A DNA stretch of 64,000 bases, taken from positions 37,972 through 101,971 of the forward strand of contig NZ_QXFJ01000029.1 of NCBI RefSeq assembly GCF_003584165.1, given 5' to 3'. Made by a program: the position numbers and the translations under genes. Shown here piece by piece: positions 1 through 8,680 of the stretch. Each line of letters opens with the position of its first letter. Within the stretch, counting starts at the first letter, position 1. The notes beneath the pieces are model-generated. The model was not told where the DNA came from and did no database searches. It was given only the letters and a program-made list of their open reading frames with translations. The DNA comes from Flagellimonas aequoris. GTDB lineage: Bacteria > Bacteroidota > Bacteroidia > Flavobacteriales > Flavobacteriaceae.

Positions 1-398
1 TTGCCCTAAAATTGCAGGGGGCCAACGTTAAGGTTTGTGGACCCAAAACGCTTATTCCAAAGCATATAACGTCTTTAGGAGTGGAAGTGGAAACTGACTT
101 ACGCAAAGCATTGGAATGGTGTGATGTGGCGAACATGCTTCGCGTTCAGAACGAACGTATGGACATCAGTTATTTTCCTTCAACAAGGGAATATACCCAA
201 CAATTTGGGGTAAATAAGCAGCTGTTGGACAGCTTGGACAAACAGATTGTGATCATGCACCCAGGACCCATTAACCGTGGCGTGGAAATCACAAGTGATG
301 TGGCGGATTCCGATCAATCCATAATTCTGCACCAAGTGGAAAATGGGGTGGCGATCCGTATGGCAGTACTCTATTTATTGGCATCCAAAATTAAGTAA
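1..398 (+). CDS. pyrB: Aspartate carbamoyltransferase catalytic subunit, 3' part
   Basis: Partial gene; the reading frame is open from base 3 and its start lies before the window. Aspartate carbamoyltransferase joins carbamoyl phosphate and aspartate in the second step of pyrimidine synthesis. The visible ~130 residues are the aspartate-binding C-terminal domain: the segment RVQNERMD near the middle and the HPGPINRGVEI stretch followed by a hydrophobic final helix (IRMAVLYLLASK) are family signatures. The stop (396-398) lies one base before the ATG of the next gene, so the two are probably cotranscribed. The function is sure; the completeness of the N-terminal half cannot be judged. Confidence 0.95.
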   Translation, partial: ALKLQGANVKVCGPKTLIPKHITSLGVEVETDLRKALEWCDVANMLRVQNERMDISYFPSTREYTQQFGVNKQLLDSLDKQIVIMHPGPINRGVEITSDVADSDQSIILHQVENGVAIRMAVLYLLASKIK

Positions 399-399
399 G

Positions 400-732
400 A
401 TGATTTTCGACAAAGATGGAACCACGACCATTGTTTTCCAGGAGAAGACTTCGCTCTCGACCTTTATGGAAAACCTGAACAATGCTTACCCTAAATTGAA
501 GCACGACAATATTGTCATTAACCTGTTTTCTTTCAGCAAGCTCGCGGCAAATGATGTTTTGGAATTCCTCGATATTTCAAATACCCATAAGAGCACTGGA
601 AAATCGTTTGTTTTGGTTACCGACAAGGTTTCCTATGATGAGATTCCGGATGAGATAAGTTTGGTGCCCACTTTGCAAGAAGCCATGGACCTTATCGAAA
701 TGGAAGAAATAGAACGCGATTTGGACATTTAA
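400..732 (+). CDS. Small STAS-like conserved protein
   Basis: A 110-residue soluble protein starting at the ATG one base after the pyrB stop; the frame is open further upstream inside pyrB, but this ATG is the natural start. It has no signal peptide or membrane segment. Alternating strands and helices (FQEKTSL, NIVINLFSF, SFVLVTDKVSY) resemble an anti-sigma antagonist/STAS fold, and the extreme C-terminus is strongly acidic (EMEEIERDLDI). A small protein of this kind commonly sits between pyrB and rnz in Flavobacteriaceae (recollection, not checked). The role is unknown; the STAS assignment is an inference from the pattern only. Confidence 0.75.
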   Translation: MIFDKDGTTTIVFQEKTSLSTFMENLNNAYPKLKHDNIVINLFSFSKLAANDVLEFLDISNTHKSTGKSFVLVTDKVSYDEIPDEISLVPTLQEAMDLIEMEEIERDLDI

Positions 733-765
733 GAATTGAAAATTATAAATTGAAAACGAATCCAT

Positions 766-1122
766 TTGGTCAAAGAGAACATCATTCAACAAAAAAGTTT
801 TGATTTTGCATTGAAAATTGTTCGGCTCACCAAACTTTTGGAAACAGAACAAAAGGAATTCGTACTTTCAAAGCAGCTATTGAGATCAGGAACTGCCATC
901 GGAGCATTGGTTCGTGAAGCTGAACATGCAGAAAGCAAGAAGGATTTTATTCATAAAATGTCCATTTCTTTAAAAGAAGCCAATGAAACAAGGTATTGGT
1001 TGGACTTACTAAATAAATCGGGATTTGTCCAAGATTACGATTATGACAAGGTGAACAATGAAATCGTTCAAATCATTAAACTTCTAGCTTCTATCGTAAA
1101 GTCCTCAAAACAGAATGTTTAA
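766..1122 (+). CDS. Four-helix bundle protein of the S23 (23S rRNA intervening sequence) family
   Basis: 118 residues starting at TTG (766). The sequence is almost wholly helical, with the family hallmarks SFDFALKIVRL near the N-terminus, KQLLRSGTAIGALVREAEHAESKKDFIHKM in the middle (SGTAIGALVREAE is characteristic) and KEANETRYWLDLL in the third helix. Members are found inside 23S rRNA intervening sequences, and relatives (Avd) accompany diversity-generating retroelements. The biochemical role of stand-alone copies is unknown. It is inserted between two housekeeping genes and flanked by AT-rich, roughly complementary stretches (about 732-757 and 1138-1164), so it may have arrived as a small mobile cassette. 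Confidence 0.9.
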   Translation: MVKENIIQQKSFDFALKIVRLTKLLETEQKEFVLSKQLLRSGTAIGALVREAEHAESKKDFIHKMSISLKEANETRYWLDLLNKSGFVQDYDYDKVNNEIVQIIKLLASIVKSSKQNV

Positions 1123-1167
1123 ATTCCAATGGATAGTTTTTAACTTTCCATTTTTAATTTACCATTA

Positions 1168-2073
1168 GTGAAATTAACCATACTAGGCTGCTACTCGGCA
1201 ACTCCCAGAACGTTTACCAACCCTACATCCCAGGTACTCGAAATCCAGAACCATCTTTTTTTGATCGATTGTGGAGAAGGCACGCAGGTGCAATTGAGAA
1301 AGTACAAAGTGAAATTTTCACGCATCAACCACATTTTCATTTCACATTTACACGGAGATCATTTTTTCGGATTGCCCGGTCTCATTTCTACGTTTAGATT
1401 GCTGGGAAGGGAAAAGGAACTGCATATCTATGGCCCAAAAGGCATTAAGGAAGCCATTACCTTGTTTTTGAAGTTGGGGGATTCCTGGACCAATTATCCC
1501 CTCATCTTCCATGAACTGGAGTCGAAGGAATCCGAACTGATATGGGAAGATAGTAAGGTTTCTGTCCGGACTATACCTCTGGAACATAGGGTCTACACCA
1601 ACGGATTCTTGTTCAACGAAAAGGAAGCGCCCCGAACATTGGATGCGGAGGCGGCCCACCGATACGGAGTGGACAGGAGCCAGTTCAACAATATTAAAAA
1701 AGGAGCGGATGGGGTAACCAAGAACGGAGAGGTGATTTCCAATAAGAAACTTACCCATGACCCACCGGAGCCCAAAAGCTATGCTTTTTGCAGTGATACC
1801 GTCTATAACGAAACCGTTGTTCCTTTAGTGAAAGATGTGGACGCCCTTTACCATGAATCTACTTTTTTGGAATCTGAGGAACATCTTTGTGACCGGACCA
1901 AGCATTCTACTGCCAAGCAGGCAGCACAGATTGCCAAGTTGGCCCATGTCAAGAAATTGATTTTGGGGCATTATTCCACACGATACAAGTCCATAGAGCT
2001 TTTTAAAGAAGAAGCACAAGGTGTCTTTTCAAACGTGGAACTCGCCGATGACGGCAAAGTTTTTGACCTGTAA
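1168..2073 (+). CDS. rnz: Ribonuclease Z
   Basis: A 301-residue tRNA 3' endonuclease of the metallo-beta-lactamase fold, starting at GTG. Near the N-terminus GCYSATPRTFTNPTSQVLEI is the substrate-binding region, and SHLHGDHFFGLPGL (about residues 60-73) is the HxHxDH zinc motif. Further zinc ligands are seen in AFCSDT (about 213) and LGHYSTRY (near 268-275). The exosite arm expected of the long bacterial form is present between them. The length matches the family (about 300). It removes 3' trailers from tRNA precursors. Confidence 0.96.
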   Translation: MKLTILGCYSATPRTFTNPTSQVLEIQNHLFLIDCGEGTQVQLRKYKVKFSRINHIFISHLHGDHFFGLPGLISTFRLLGREKELHIYGPKGIKEAITLFLKLGDSWTNYPLIFHELESKESELIWEDSKVSVRTIPLEHRVYTNGFLFNEKEAPRTLDAEAAHRYGVDRSQFNNIKKGADGVTKNGEVISNKKLTHDPPEPKSYAFCSDTVYNETVVPLVKDVDALYHESTFLESEEHLCDRTKHSTAKQAAQIAKLAHVKKLILGHYSTRYKSIELFKEEAQGVFSNVELADDGKVFDL

Positions 2074-2147
2074 TCCTATCATTTATTTATTGAACTTTTA
2101 AGTCTCGCTTGCTTTGATGAGATTCGAATTTTAACGAACTTCACATC

Positions 2148-2795
2148 ATGCAAAAAGACCTGAGCAACTACCGAAAATCCTACGAGAAAAGTGAATTGAC
2201 CGAGGATTCCATCAAGGAGAATCCTTTGGAACAATTCCAAAAATGGTTTTATGAAGTAGAAGCATCCGATGGGGTGGATGAAGCGAATGCCATGACCGTA
2301 TCCACTATAGGATTGGATGGTTTTCCCAAGAACAGGGTAGTGTTGATGAAAAAGTACACCCATGAGGGTTTTATCTTTTACACTAACTATAACAGCGAAA
2401 AAGGAAAGGCCATTGCCAATAATCCTTCGGTGTGCTTATCCTTTTTCTGGCCCAATATGGAACGTCAGGTCATCATAAAGGGTACAGCGGAAAAGATTGC
2501 GGAAAACCTGTCGGATGGGTATTTTGAATCAAGGCCCGTGGGTAGCCAGTTGGGTGCCGTGGTCTCCGATCAGAGTGAGGTGGTACCTTCCAGGGACGTG
2601 CTGGAAAAAGCATTGAAAGATTTGGAAAAGGCATATGAGGGGAAAGAAGTAGAACGTCCTGCTCATTGGGGCGGGTATTTGGTACGCCCCGTTTCCATGG
2701 AATTTTGGCAAGGTAGACCCAATCGGCTCCATGATAGGATCAGATATACCCTTCAAGAGGATTATGATTGGAAAATAGAACGGTTGGCACCATAA
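2148..2795 (+). CDS. pdxH: Pyridoxamine 5'-phosphate oxidase
   Basis: 215 residues, the usual length. The FMN enzyme oxidises pyridoxine or pyridoxamine 5'-phosphate to pyridoxal 5'-phosphate, the last step of vitamin B6 synthesis and salvage. Diagnostic segments are GLDGFPKNRVVLMK, FYTNYNSEKGKAI (FMN phosphate site), SRPVGSQLGA and the C-terminal WQGRPNRLHDRIRY signature (LHDR). It begins with ATG at 2148. The next gene starts 9 bases after the stop on the same strand, so a joint transcript with the phosphatase and polyphosphate genes is likely. Confidence 0.97.
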   Translation: MQKDLSNYRKSYEKSELTEDSIKENPLEQFQKWFYEVEASDGVDEANAMTVSTIGLDGFPKNRVVLMKKYTHEGFIFYTNYNSEKGKAIANNPSVCLSFFWPNMERQVIIKGTAEKIAENLSDGYFESRPVGSQLGAVVSDQSEVVPSRDVLEKALKDLEKAYEGKEVERPAHWGGYLVRPVSMEFWQGRPNRLHDRIRYTLQEDYDWKIERLAP

Positions 2796-2804
2796 TAAAA
2801 GCGT

Positions 2805-3293
2805 ATGAAACAGATCATATTGATGCGGCACGGGAAATCTTCATGGGACTACGATGTTTCAGATAAGGATAGACCGCTACAGGAAAAGGGTGTCAAAGAT
2901 GCCCATTTGGTGTCAAATACCTTTAAATTACATGCCCCCAATTTGGATTTTGCTTTTTCAAGCCCGGCCAACAGGGCTTTGCACACCAGCATGATTTTTG
3001 TAAGGAACCTGGGATTGGATTTTTCCAAGTTTAGGGTAGAAAAATCCCTTTATGATTTCTCAGGGGATGGTGTTCAGCATTTTGTATCCAATCTGGACAA
3101 CAATTTGAACGCTGTGGCCATTTTTGGGCACAATTATGCCTTTACATCACTTGCAAATGCTTGGGGAGATCAGTATATTGAAAACGTTCCCACGGCAGGG
3201 CTGGTCCACATTACATTTGGTGTGGATGATTGGTCCCGTATTTCAAAGGGTACCACGAAACAAATGGTCTTTCCAAAACACTTGAAAAAATAA
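2805..3293 (+). CDS. SixA-like histidine phosphatase
   Basis: 162 residues of the histidine phosphatase (phosphoglycerate mutase-like) superfamily. The catalytic RHG motif is in ILMRHGKSSW (residues 5-14), where His9 would be the phosphorylated nucleophile. The second arginine is in SSPANRALHT, and the second histidine is in FGHNYAFTSLAN. The short form of about 160 residues is typical of SixA-like enzymes that act on phosphohistidine or small phosphates. Its TAA is directly followed by the ATG of ppk1, which indicates translational coupling. A role in phosphate or polyphosphate metabolism is inferred only from this neighbour. Confidence 0.9.
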   Translation: MKQIILMRHGKSSWDYDVSDKDRPLQEKGVKDAHLVSNTFKLHAPNLDFAFSSPANRALHTSMIFVRNLGLDFSKFRVEKSLYDFSGDGVQHFVSNLDNNLNAVAIFGHNYAFTSLANAWGDQYIENVPTAGLVHITFGVDDWSRISKGTTKQMVFPKHLKK

Positions 3294-5369
3294 ATGGTCA
3301 AAACAAAAAATGAATATATAAATCGGGAAATCAGTTGGTTACAGTTCAATGCCCGGGTACTTCAAGAAAGTAACGACAAAAGGGTTCCACTGATTGACCG
3401 TCTTCGATTTTTAGGGATTTTCAGTAACAATCTCGACGAGTTTTTCAAGGTGCGCTATGCTACGGTGAAACGCATCGTGGAAGCGGGAAAAACCGGGAAG
3501 AGTGTATTGGGGGGTGAAAGGGCGAAGGACCTGTTGGAGGAAATTACCAAGATTGTGATAGCACAACAGGCACGAAGCTTGGAAATTTTTAAGGCCATCG
3601 AGAAGGAACTACGCCAGGAAAATATCTTTATCATCAACGAAACTGAGGTAACCGAAAGCCAGGCCGAGTTCATCAGGGACTACTTTTTCAAAAAAGTGAA
3701 CCAGGAGTTGATGACCATCATTCTGAACGACCTCAATGAGTTTCCGCTTTTGAAGGACACGGCAGCCTACTTGGCAGTGAAAATAGTGATGAAGAACGGT
3801 TCGGGAGTTGGTAAACATAATCGCTACGCCCTAATTGAAATTCCTAAAGGGATAGACCGATTTATTGTACTTCCCAAGGAAGGGGACAAGGACCATATCA
3901 TCATGCTCGATGATCTGATTCGTTTTTGCTTGGATAATGTCTTTACCATGTTCGAGTTCGAATCCATTTCGGCCCATATGATCAAGATTACACGGGATGC
4001 AGAACTGGATATTGATAACGATTTGAGCAAGAGTTTTATCGAGAAGATTTCCACCAGTGTGGAACATCGAAAGATCAGTGATCCGGTCCGTTTTGTGTAC
4101 GATAAGAAAATTGACAAGGATACGCTGCAGTTCCTAAAGGAAAAGATGGATATTATGGGGACCGATAGTGTCATTCCTGGAGGTAGATACCATAATAGAA
4201 GGGATTATATGGGATTCCCGAGCCTGGGAAGGCATGATCTCATGTATGAAAAAATTGACCCGCTTCCCGTGAAGGGATTGAGTATGAAAGGAAGCCTTTT
4301 GGATATGATCGCCCATAAGGATTACATGATCTATGCGCCGTACCATACGTTTAGTTATGTGACCAAATTTTTGAGGGAAGTGGCCCTAGATCCACAGGTA
4401 CGCTCCATTAAAATCACCATATACCGATTGGCAAGCGATAGCCAGATAGCCTCTGCCCTTATCAATGCCGTGAAGAATGGCAAACAGGTAACAGTGCAGA
4501 TTGAACTACAGGCAAGGTTCGACGAGCAGAACAATATCGAATATGCCAACTATCTACAGGCTGAAGGTGTCAATTTGATTTTTGGCGTTCCCGGATTAAA
4601 GGTCCACAGTAAAATATGCATGGTGGAACGGGAAGAAGCCGGGGAACTAAAAAGATATGGTTTTATCAGTACGGGTAACTTCAACGAGTCCACGGCCAAA
4701 ATCTATACGGATTATACCTTATTCACAGCCCATGAAGGTATTTTGAAGGACATGAGCAAGGTGTTCGAATTCTTCGAAACCAACTACAAGATCAATAAAT
4801 ACAAACACTTGGTCGTGTCCCCACACTATACCAAATCAACTTTCATTAAGTTGATAGATAGGGAAATAGTCAATGCCAAGCATGGTAAGGAGGCCTATAT
4901 CAAAATAAAGATGAACAGTCTCACTTCTTATCAGATGGTGGATAAGCTATACGAGGCCAGTAGGGCGGGAGTGAAGATTCAAATGATAGTTCGTGGTATC
5001 TGTTGTCTTATCCCAGGGGTTGAGGGAATGAGTGAAAATATTGAGGCCATAAGCATTGTCGATAAGTTCTTGGAGCATCCCCGATTGTTCGTTTTCGGAA
5101 ACGGGGGCGATCCAAAAATCTATATTTCTTCTGCAGACTGGATGACCCGTAACCTCGATTTCAGAGTCGAAGTAGGTTGCCCGATCTATGACCCGGATAT
5201 CCGCCAAGAACTCTTGGATACTTTTGATATTTCATGGAGGGACAATCTAAAGGCACGTGTCTTTTCTGCAAAACAGGACAATGCCTATAGAAAACGGGCT
5301 GTAGGAGAAGCAGAATTAAGGTCTCAGTTTGAGATGTATTATTATTATCAAAGGAAATTGGAATCCTAA
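3294..5369 (+). CDS. ppk1: Polyphosphate kinase 1
   Basis: 691 residues, full length. Ppk1 reversibly transfers the gamma phosphate of ATP to polyphosphate. The N-terminal domain starts with NREISWLQFNARVLQE, and FSNNLDEFFKVRYA is the second N-terminal signature. The two C-terminal phospholipase D-like domains carry the catalytic histidine in KVHSKICMVER (about residue 440) and the second His/arginine site in HPRLFVFGNGGDPKIY (about 592-607). SADWMTRNLD lies in the last domain. It is immediately joined to the SixA-like gene upstream and lies 11 bases ahead of ppx, so the enzyme making polyphosphate and one able to degrade it are in one operon. Confidence 0.97.
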   Translation: MVKTKNEYINREISWLQFNARVLQESNDKRVPLIDRLRFLGIFSNNLDEFFKVRYATVKRIVEAGKTGKSVLGGERAKDLLEEITKIVIAQQARSLEIFKAIEKELRQENIFIINETEVTESQAEFIRDYFFKKVNQELMTIILNDLNEFPLLKDTAAYLAVKIVMKNGSGVGKHNRYALIEIPKGIDRFIVLPKEGDKDHIIMLDDLIRFCLDNVFTMFEFESISAHMIKITRDAELDIDNDLSKSFIEKISTSVEHRKISDPVRFVYDKKIDKDTLQFLKEKMDIMGTDSVIPGGRYHNRRDYMGFPSLGRHDLMYEKIDPLPVKGLSMKGSLLDMIAHKDYMIYAPYHTFSYVTKFLREVALDPQVRSIKITIYRLASDSQIASALINAVKNGKQVTVQIELQARFDEQNNIEYANYLQAEGVNLIFGVPGLKVHSKICMVEREEAGELKRYGFISTGNFNESTAKIYTDYTLFTAHEGILKDMSKVFEFFETNYKINKYKHLVVSPHYTKSTFIKLIDREIVNAKHGKEAYIKIKMNSLTSYQMVDKLYEASRAGVKIQMIVRGICCLIPGVEGMSENIEAISIVDKFLEHPRLFVFGNGGDPKIYISSADWMTRNLDFRVEVGCPIYDPDIRQELLDTFDISWRDNLKARVFSAKQDNAYRKRAVGEAELRSQFEMYYYYQRKLES

Positions 5370-5380
5370 AACTGGACTAT

Positions 5381-6268
5381 TTGGTAATACGCAAATTTGC
5401 AGCCATTGATATTGGTTCGAATGCCATCAGGCTGCTCATCAACAACGTGATTGAACAAAAGGGTAAACCTACCATCTTCAAAAAGAGCGAGTTGGTACGG
5501 GTACCCGTACGCTTGGGGGAAGATGCCTTTATCCGTGGTGAAATTTCCCCGAAAAGTGAGTCGCGGTTGGCCAAGACCATGAAATCCTTCGACTATTTGA
5601 TGCAGGTGTACGGTATTGAAAAATTTATGATCTGTGCCACATCTGCCTTGCGGGAGGCCAAAAATGGAGCCCAGGTGGTACAAAGGGTCATCACGGAGAC
5701 TGGAATGCCCATTGAGATCATAGATGGGAAGAAAGAGGCCTTGATCATAGCTTCCACCGATCTTAAGGATATTATTAAGATGGATAGGCACTACCTCTAT
5801 GTAGATGTGGGAGGCGGTAGTACCGAGTTTACCATTTTTGAGAAAGGTCAGCCAAAGATTTCGAGATCCTTTAAAATCGGTACCGTTAGATTGTTGAATA
5901 ACCTGGTTGAAGATTCAGTTTGGGAAGAGGTTAAAACTTGGGTTAAGTCAAATATCCCATTGGATGGAACAGTAGAAATCATCGGTTCAGGGGGAAACAT
6001 CAACAAATTGCATAAAATGTCTGGTCGAAAATTGGGTCAACCCCTTTCATACATATGGTTGCACGGGCAATACCAATTTTTGAACAATATGGCCTATGAG
6101 GATAGGGTGGCGGTGTTAGGTTTGAATCAAGATAGGGCGGATGTGATTATCCCGGCCATCAAAATATTCTTGAACGCGGCCAAATGGAGCAAGGCCAAGA
6201 AGATTCATGTTCCCAAAATTGGATTGGTGGATGGCATGATCAAAATGTTATACTACCAGAAGGATTAA
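5381..6268 (+). CDS. ppx: Exopolyphosphatase / GppA-type phosphatase
   Basis: 295 residues starting at TTG (5381). It belongs to the ASKHA sugar kinase/actin fold: phosphate-1 loop AAIDIGSNAIRLLI (residues 6-19), ATSALREAKNG, and phosphate-2 loop VDVGGGSTEFTIF (about 144-156). It removes terminal phosphates from polyphosphate or hydrolyses (p)ppGpp-type substrates. It is short (about 300 residues), with only the N-terminal Ppx-GppA core and no HD domain, so it matches the short Bacteroidota form. Its last four bases overlap the tail of miaE on the other strand. Confidence 0.93.
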   Translation: MVIRKFAAIDIGSNAIRLLINNVIEQKGKPTIFKKSELVRVPVRLGEDAFIRGEISPKSESRLAKTMKSFDYLMQVYGIEKFMICATSALREAKNGAQVVQRVITETGMPIEIIDGKKEALIIASTDLKDIIKMDRHYLYVDVGGGSTEFTIFEKGQPKISRSFKIGTVRLLNNLVEDSVWEEVKTWVKSNIPLDGTVEIIGSGGNINKLHKMSGRKLGQPLSYIWLHGQYQFLNNMAYEDRVAVLGLNQDRADVIIPAIKIFLNAAKWSKAKKIHVPKIGLVDGMIKMLYYQKD

Positions 6269-6846
6269 CCGTGCATGGTTTCCCTTTTGCCCAAGTCTTT
6301 CATTAAGCTGGCCTCATAATCCAACAAATCTTGCCATTTTTGGTCTACGTCGTCTTTATTTCCATATTTGCGGGCAAATTTTAGGAACATGGTATAATGG
6401 TTGGCTTCGCTTACCATGAGGTTCCGATAGAATTCCGATAGCTCTTCGTCCTGGATTTCTTCGGACAGTAATCGGAAGCGTTCACAACTTCTGGCCTCAA
6501 TCAGAGCAGCATATAGCAGTTTGTGTACCAAGTGGGTTTCCCTACTTCCGCCTTTGGGGAAGAATTTCATCAATTCGATAACGTATTCATCCTTACGTTC
6601 CCGGCCCAAAACCCAACCGCGTTTTAGGAGCTTGTCATGCACCATGTTAAAATGGCCCATTTCTTCGCGGGCCAAAGCGGTCATCTCTTTTACCAATTCT
6701 GATTTTTCAGGAAAACCAATGATGAGGGAAATGGCCGTACTGGCCGCTTTTTGCTCGCAATAGGCATGATCTGTAAGGATTTCCTCAATATTTTTTTCCA
6801 CTATGTTCACCCATCTCGGGTCTGTTGGTAACTTAAGGCCTAACAT
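6265..6846 (-). CDS. miaE: tRNA-(ms2io6A37) hydroxylase
   Basis: 193 residues, a non-haem diiron enzyme of ferritin-like fold that hydroxylates ms2i6A at position 37 of tRNAs. The diiron ligands are visible as ILTDHAYCEQKAAS (Glu near residue 31), REEMGHFNMVH (ExxH), EARSCERF and SEANHYTMF (second ExxH). The start ATG at 6846 follows the expected family N-terminus (LGLKLPTDPRWVNIVEKN). It is transcribed alone and converges with ppx. Confidence 0.93.
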   Translation of the reverse strand: MLGLKLPTDPRWVNIVEKNIEEILTDHAYCEQKAASTAISLIIGFPEKSELVKEMTALAREEMGHFNMVHDKLLKRGWVLGRERKDEYVIELMKFFPKGGSRETHLVHKLLYAALIEARSCERFRLLSEEIQDEELSEFYRNLMVSEANHYTMFLKFARKYGNKDDVDQKWQDLLDYEASLMKDLGKRETMHG

Positions 6847-6898
6847 GAATTGTCTTTTGAAATGTTAAAGTACAAAGATACAGGTATTGGGTTTGAAG

Positions 6899-8680
6899 CT
6901 AAAAATCAAGGTCAAACTCTTTGCGCAATAAATCGATGGCAGGGTTTTTTTCTTTTAATTTTTCGTATTTCTCCGCAGGAGTGAAGGCAAACTTTTTGGC
7001 TACTTCCTCGTTCACCGTAATCTGAAGGGTGATGGAGTAGTTGTTGAGCTTTTGTTTGAGGTAATCCAACATCAGGTTTTGTTCCCGCTCTATTTCCTTT
7101 TTCATGGTACTATTCGGCAGCTCGATCCAAATAGTATCCTCATTTTTAAGTTTGGGAACATCGGTCTGTAGGTTACTGGCCAAAATTTTCCTTCCTTGAC
7201 TTTCCAGTTGATGTACAAAATCGTCCCAATGCTTTTGCATATCCTCTTCGGAAAAAGAATCTTTGGGAAGATCTTCATGGGCTATTTCAGGAGCTTTGGT
7301 GTTCTCGTGCTCCTTTTTGATTTTGATACTTGAGAGGGAGAGCCCGGAAACCCGTTTTTCCAAGTTGCCGATCTGTATTTTTTTGGGCGGTTGGTACTCC
7401 TCTTTCGGTTCATTTATGACCGCTTCGGGTTCACTAACCGTTTCTACAGGTTCGTTGACCAATTCTTCCTCTAAAACTTCTACACTAGATTGATTTTGAA
7501 TAGGTTCCGGTATGGTTTTCTGTGTTGAGCCATTCGTATGGACCGTTTTGGCGCCATTGGTGACTGGTTCTCTTTTTGCGTAAAAAGAGGCAGGAATTAT
7601 GAAATCAGAGTTTTTTTTTTCTCCATCAAAAGTGATGGACGCCAATTTCATGAGGGTGAGTTCGACCAGCAACCGCTGATTTTTACTCGATTTGTATTGC
7701 AGATCGCAGTCATTGGCCATATCAATGGCCTTTAAAAGGAATTCTTTGAGAGCCTTTTTGGCCTGTTCTTGGTATTGTGATTTTACGTCGTCACCGACTT
7801 CCAGCAAGTTAAGGGTGTCAGGGTGTTGACACACCATCAGATCCCTGAAATGAGACGCCAAACCTGATATAAAATGATGCCCGTCAAAACCAAGCGATAA
7901 GGTTTTGTTGAACAGTACCAAAAGTTCGGGAATGTTGCTTTCTAAGATCAGATCAGTAGCGGAGAAATAAATGTCATAATCCAGTACGTTCAGGTTTTCC
8001 GTTACGGCCTTTCGGGTCAATTGTTTGCCTGAAAAACTGACCACACGGTCAAAAATCGATAGGGCATCACGCATGGCGCCATCCGCTTTTTGCGCAATGA
8101 TGTGCAGGGCACTTTCCTCTGCTTCAACCCCTTGTTGCTCCGCGATGTATTTTAGGTATTCCGAAGCATCCTTCACCGTGATCCGTTTAAAATCAAAGAT
8201 TTGACAACGAGATAATATGGTGGGGATGATCTTGTGTTTTTCCGTGGTGGCCAATATAAAGATGGCATGCTTGGGTGGTTCCTCCAAAGTCTTCAAAAAG
8301 GCATTGAAGGCCGATTGGGACAACATGTGTACCTCATCGATGATATACACCTTATACTTTCCTACTTGGGGAGGAATCCTGACCTGGTCTATGAGATTTC
8401 GTATGTCGTCCACAGAGTTGTTGGAGGCTGCATCCAATTCAAAAATATTGAAAGCGAAATCCTCATCCTCGCGTTCCGTTCCATCCTGGTTGATTTTCTT
8501 GGCCAAGATACGCGCACAAGTAGTCTTTCCCACACCTCTGGGGCCACAGAACAAAAGGGCTTGGGCCAGGTGATTGTTGTCAATGGCGTTCAGCAAGGTA
8601 TTGGTAATGGCCTCTTGGCCCACCACATCCTTAAACGTCTGGGGACGGTATTTTCGAGCTGATACGACAAATGGTTCCAA
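6899..8680 (-). CDS. dnaX: DNA polymerase III subunits gamma and tau
   Basis: 593 residues, starting at TTG (8680; MEPFVVSARKYRPQTF). It is the clamp-loader ATPase: Walker A GPRGVGKT at about 46-53, ELDAASNNSVDDIRNL, Walker B VYIIDEVHMLS, sensor 1 ILATTEKHKI and the SRCQIFDFKRI arginine-finger segment, followed by collar domain III to about residue 350. The cysteines of the usual zinc module between Walker A and ELDAAS are absent (KKINQDGTEREDEDFAFNIF instead). A long, probably disordered and acidic linker follows (380-480), then a tau C-terminal domain that binds the polymerase. Codons 354-357 contain a run of ten A bases that could allow slippage to a short gamma form (see the separate entry). 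Confidence 0.97.
   Translation of the reverse strand: MEPFVVSARKYRPQTFKDVVGQEAITNTLLNAIDNNHLAQALLFCGPRGVGKTTCARILAKKINQDGTEREDEDFAFNIFELDAASNNSVDDIRNLIDQVRIPPQVGKYKVYIIDEVHMLSQSAFNAFLKTLEEPPKHAIFILATTEKHKIIPTILSRCQIFDFKRITVKDASEYLKYIAEQQGVEAEESALHIIAQKADGAMRDALSIFDRVVSFSGKQLTRKAVTENLNVLDYDIYFSATDLILESNIPELLVLFNKTLSLGFDGHHFISGLASHFRDLMVCQHPDTLNLLEVGDDVKSQYQEQAKKALKEFLLKAIDMANDCDLQYKSSKNQRLLVELTLMKLASITFDGEKKNSDFIIPASFYAKREPVTNGAKTVHTNGSTQKTIPEPIQNQSSVEVLEEELVNEPVETVSEPEAVINEPKEEYQPPKKIQIGNLEKRVSGLSLSSIKIKKEHENTKAPEIAHEDLPKDSFSEEDMQKHWDDFVHQLESQGRKILASNLQTDVPKLKNEDTIWIELPNSTMKKEIEREQNLMLDYLKQKLNNYSITLQITVNEEVAKKFAFTPAEKYEKLKEKNPAIDLLRKEFDLDF
7611..7620 (-). other. A10 slippery run in dnaX, candidate slippage site for the gamma subunit
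   Basis: The dnaX coding strand holds ten consecutive A bases covering codons 354 to 357 (GAA AAA AAA AAC), right where collar domain III ends and the tau linker begins. If RNA polymerase or the ribosome adds one A, translation reads AAA CTC TGA and stops after one new residue. If one A is lost it reads ACT CTG ATT TCA TAA and stops after four. Both alternative frames therefore end within five codons and would give a protein of about 358-360 residues made of domains I-III. Thermus thermophilus dnaX uses transcriptional slippage on A9 in just this way. The functional reading is inference. Confidence 0.6.

Noticed and set aside
343..399. Upstream extension of the STAS-like gene into pyrB
   Set aside because: It overlaps the end of pyrB in another frame; the ATG at 400 directly after the pyrB stop is a better start.
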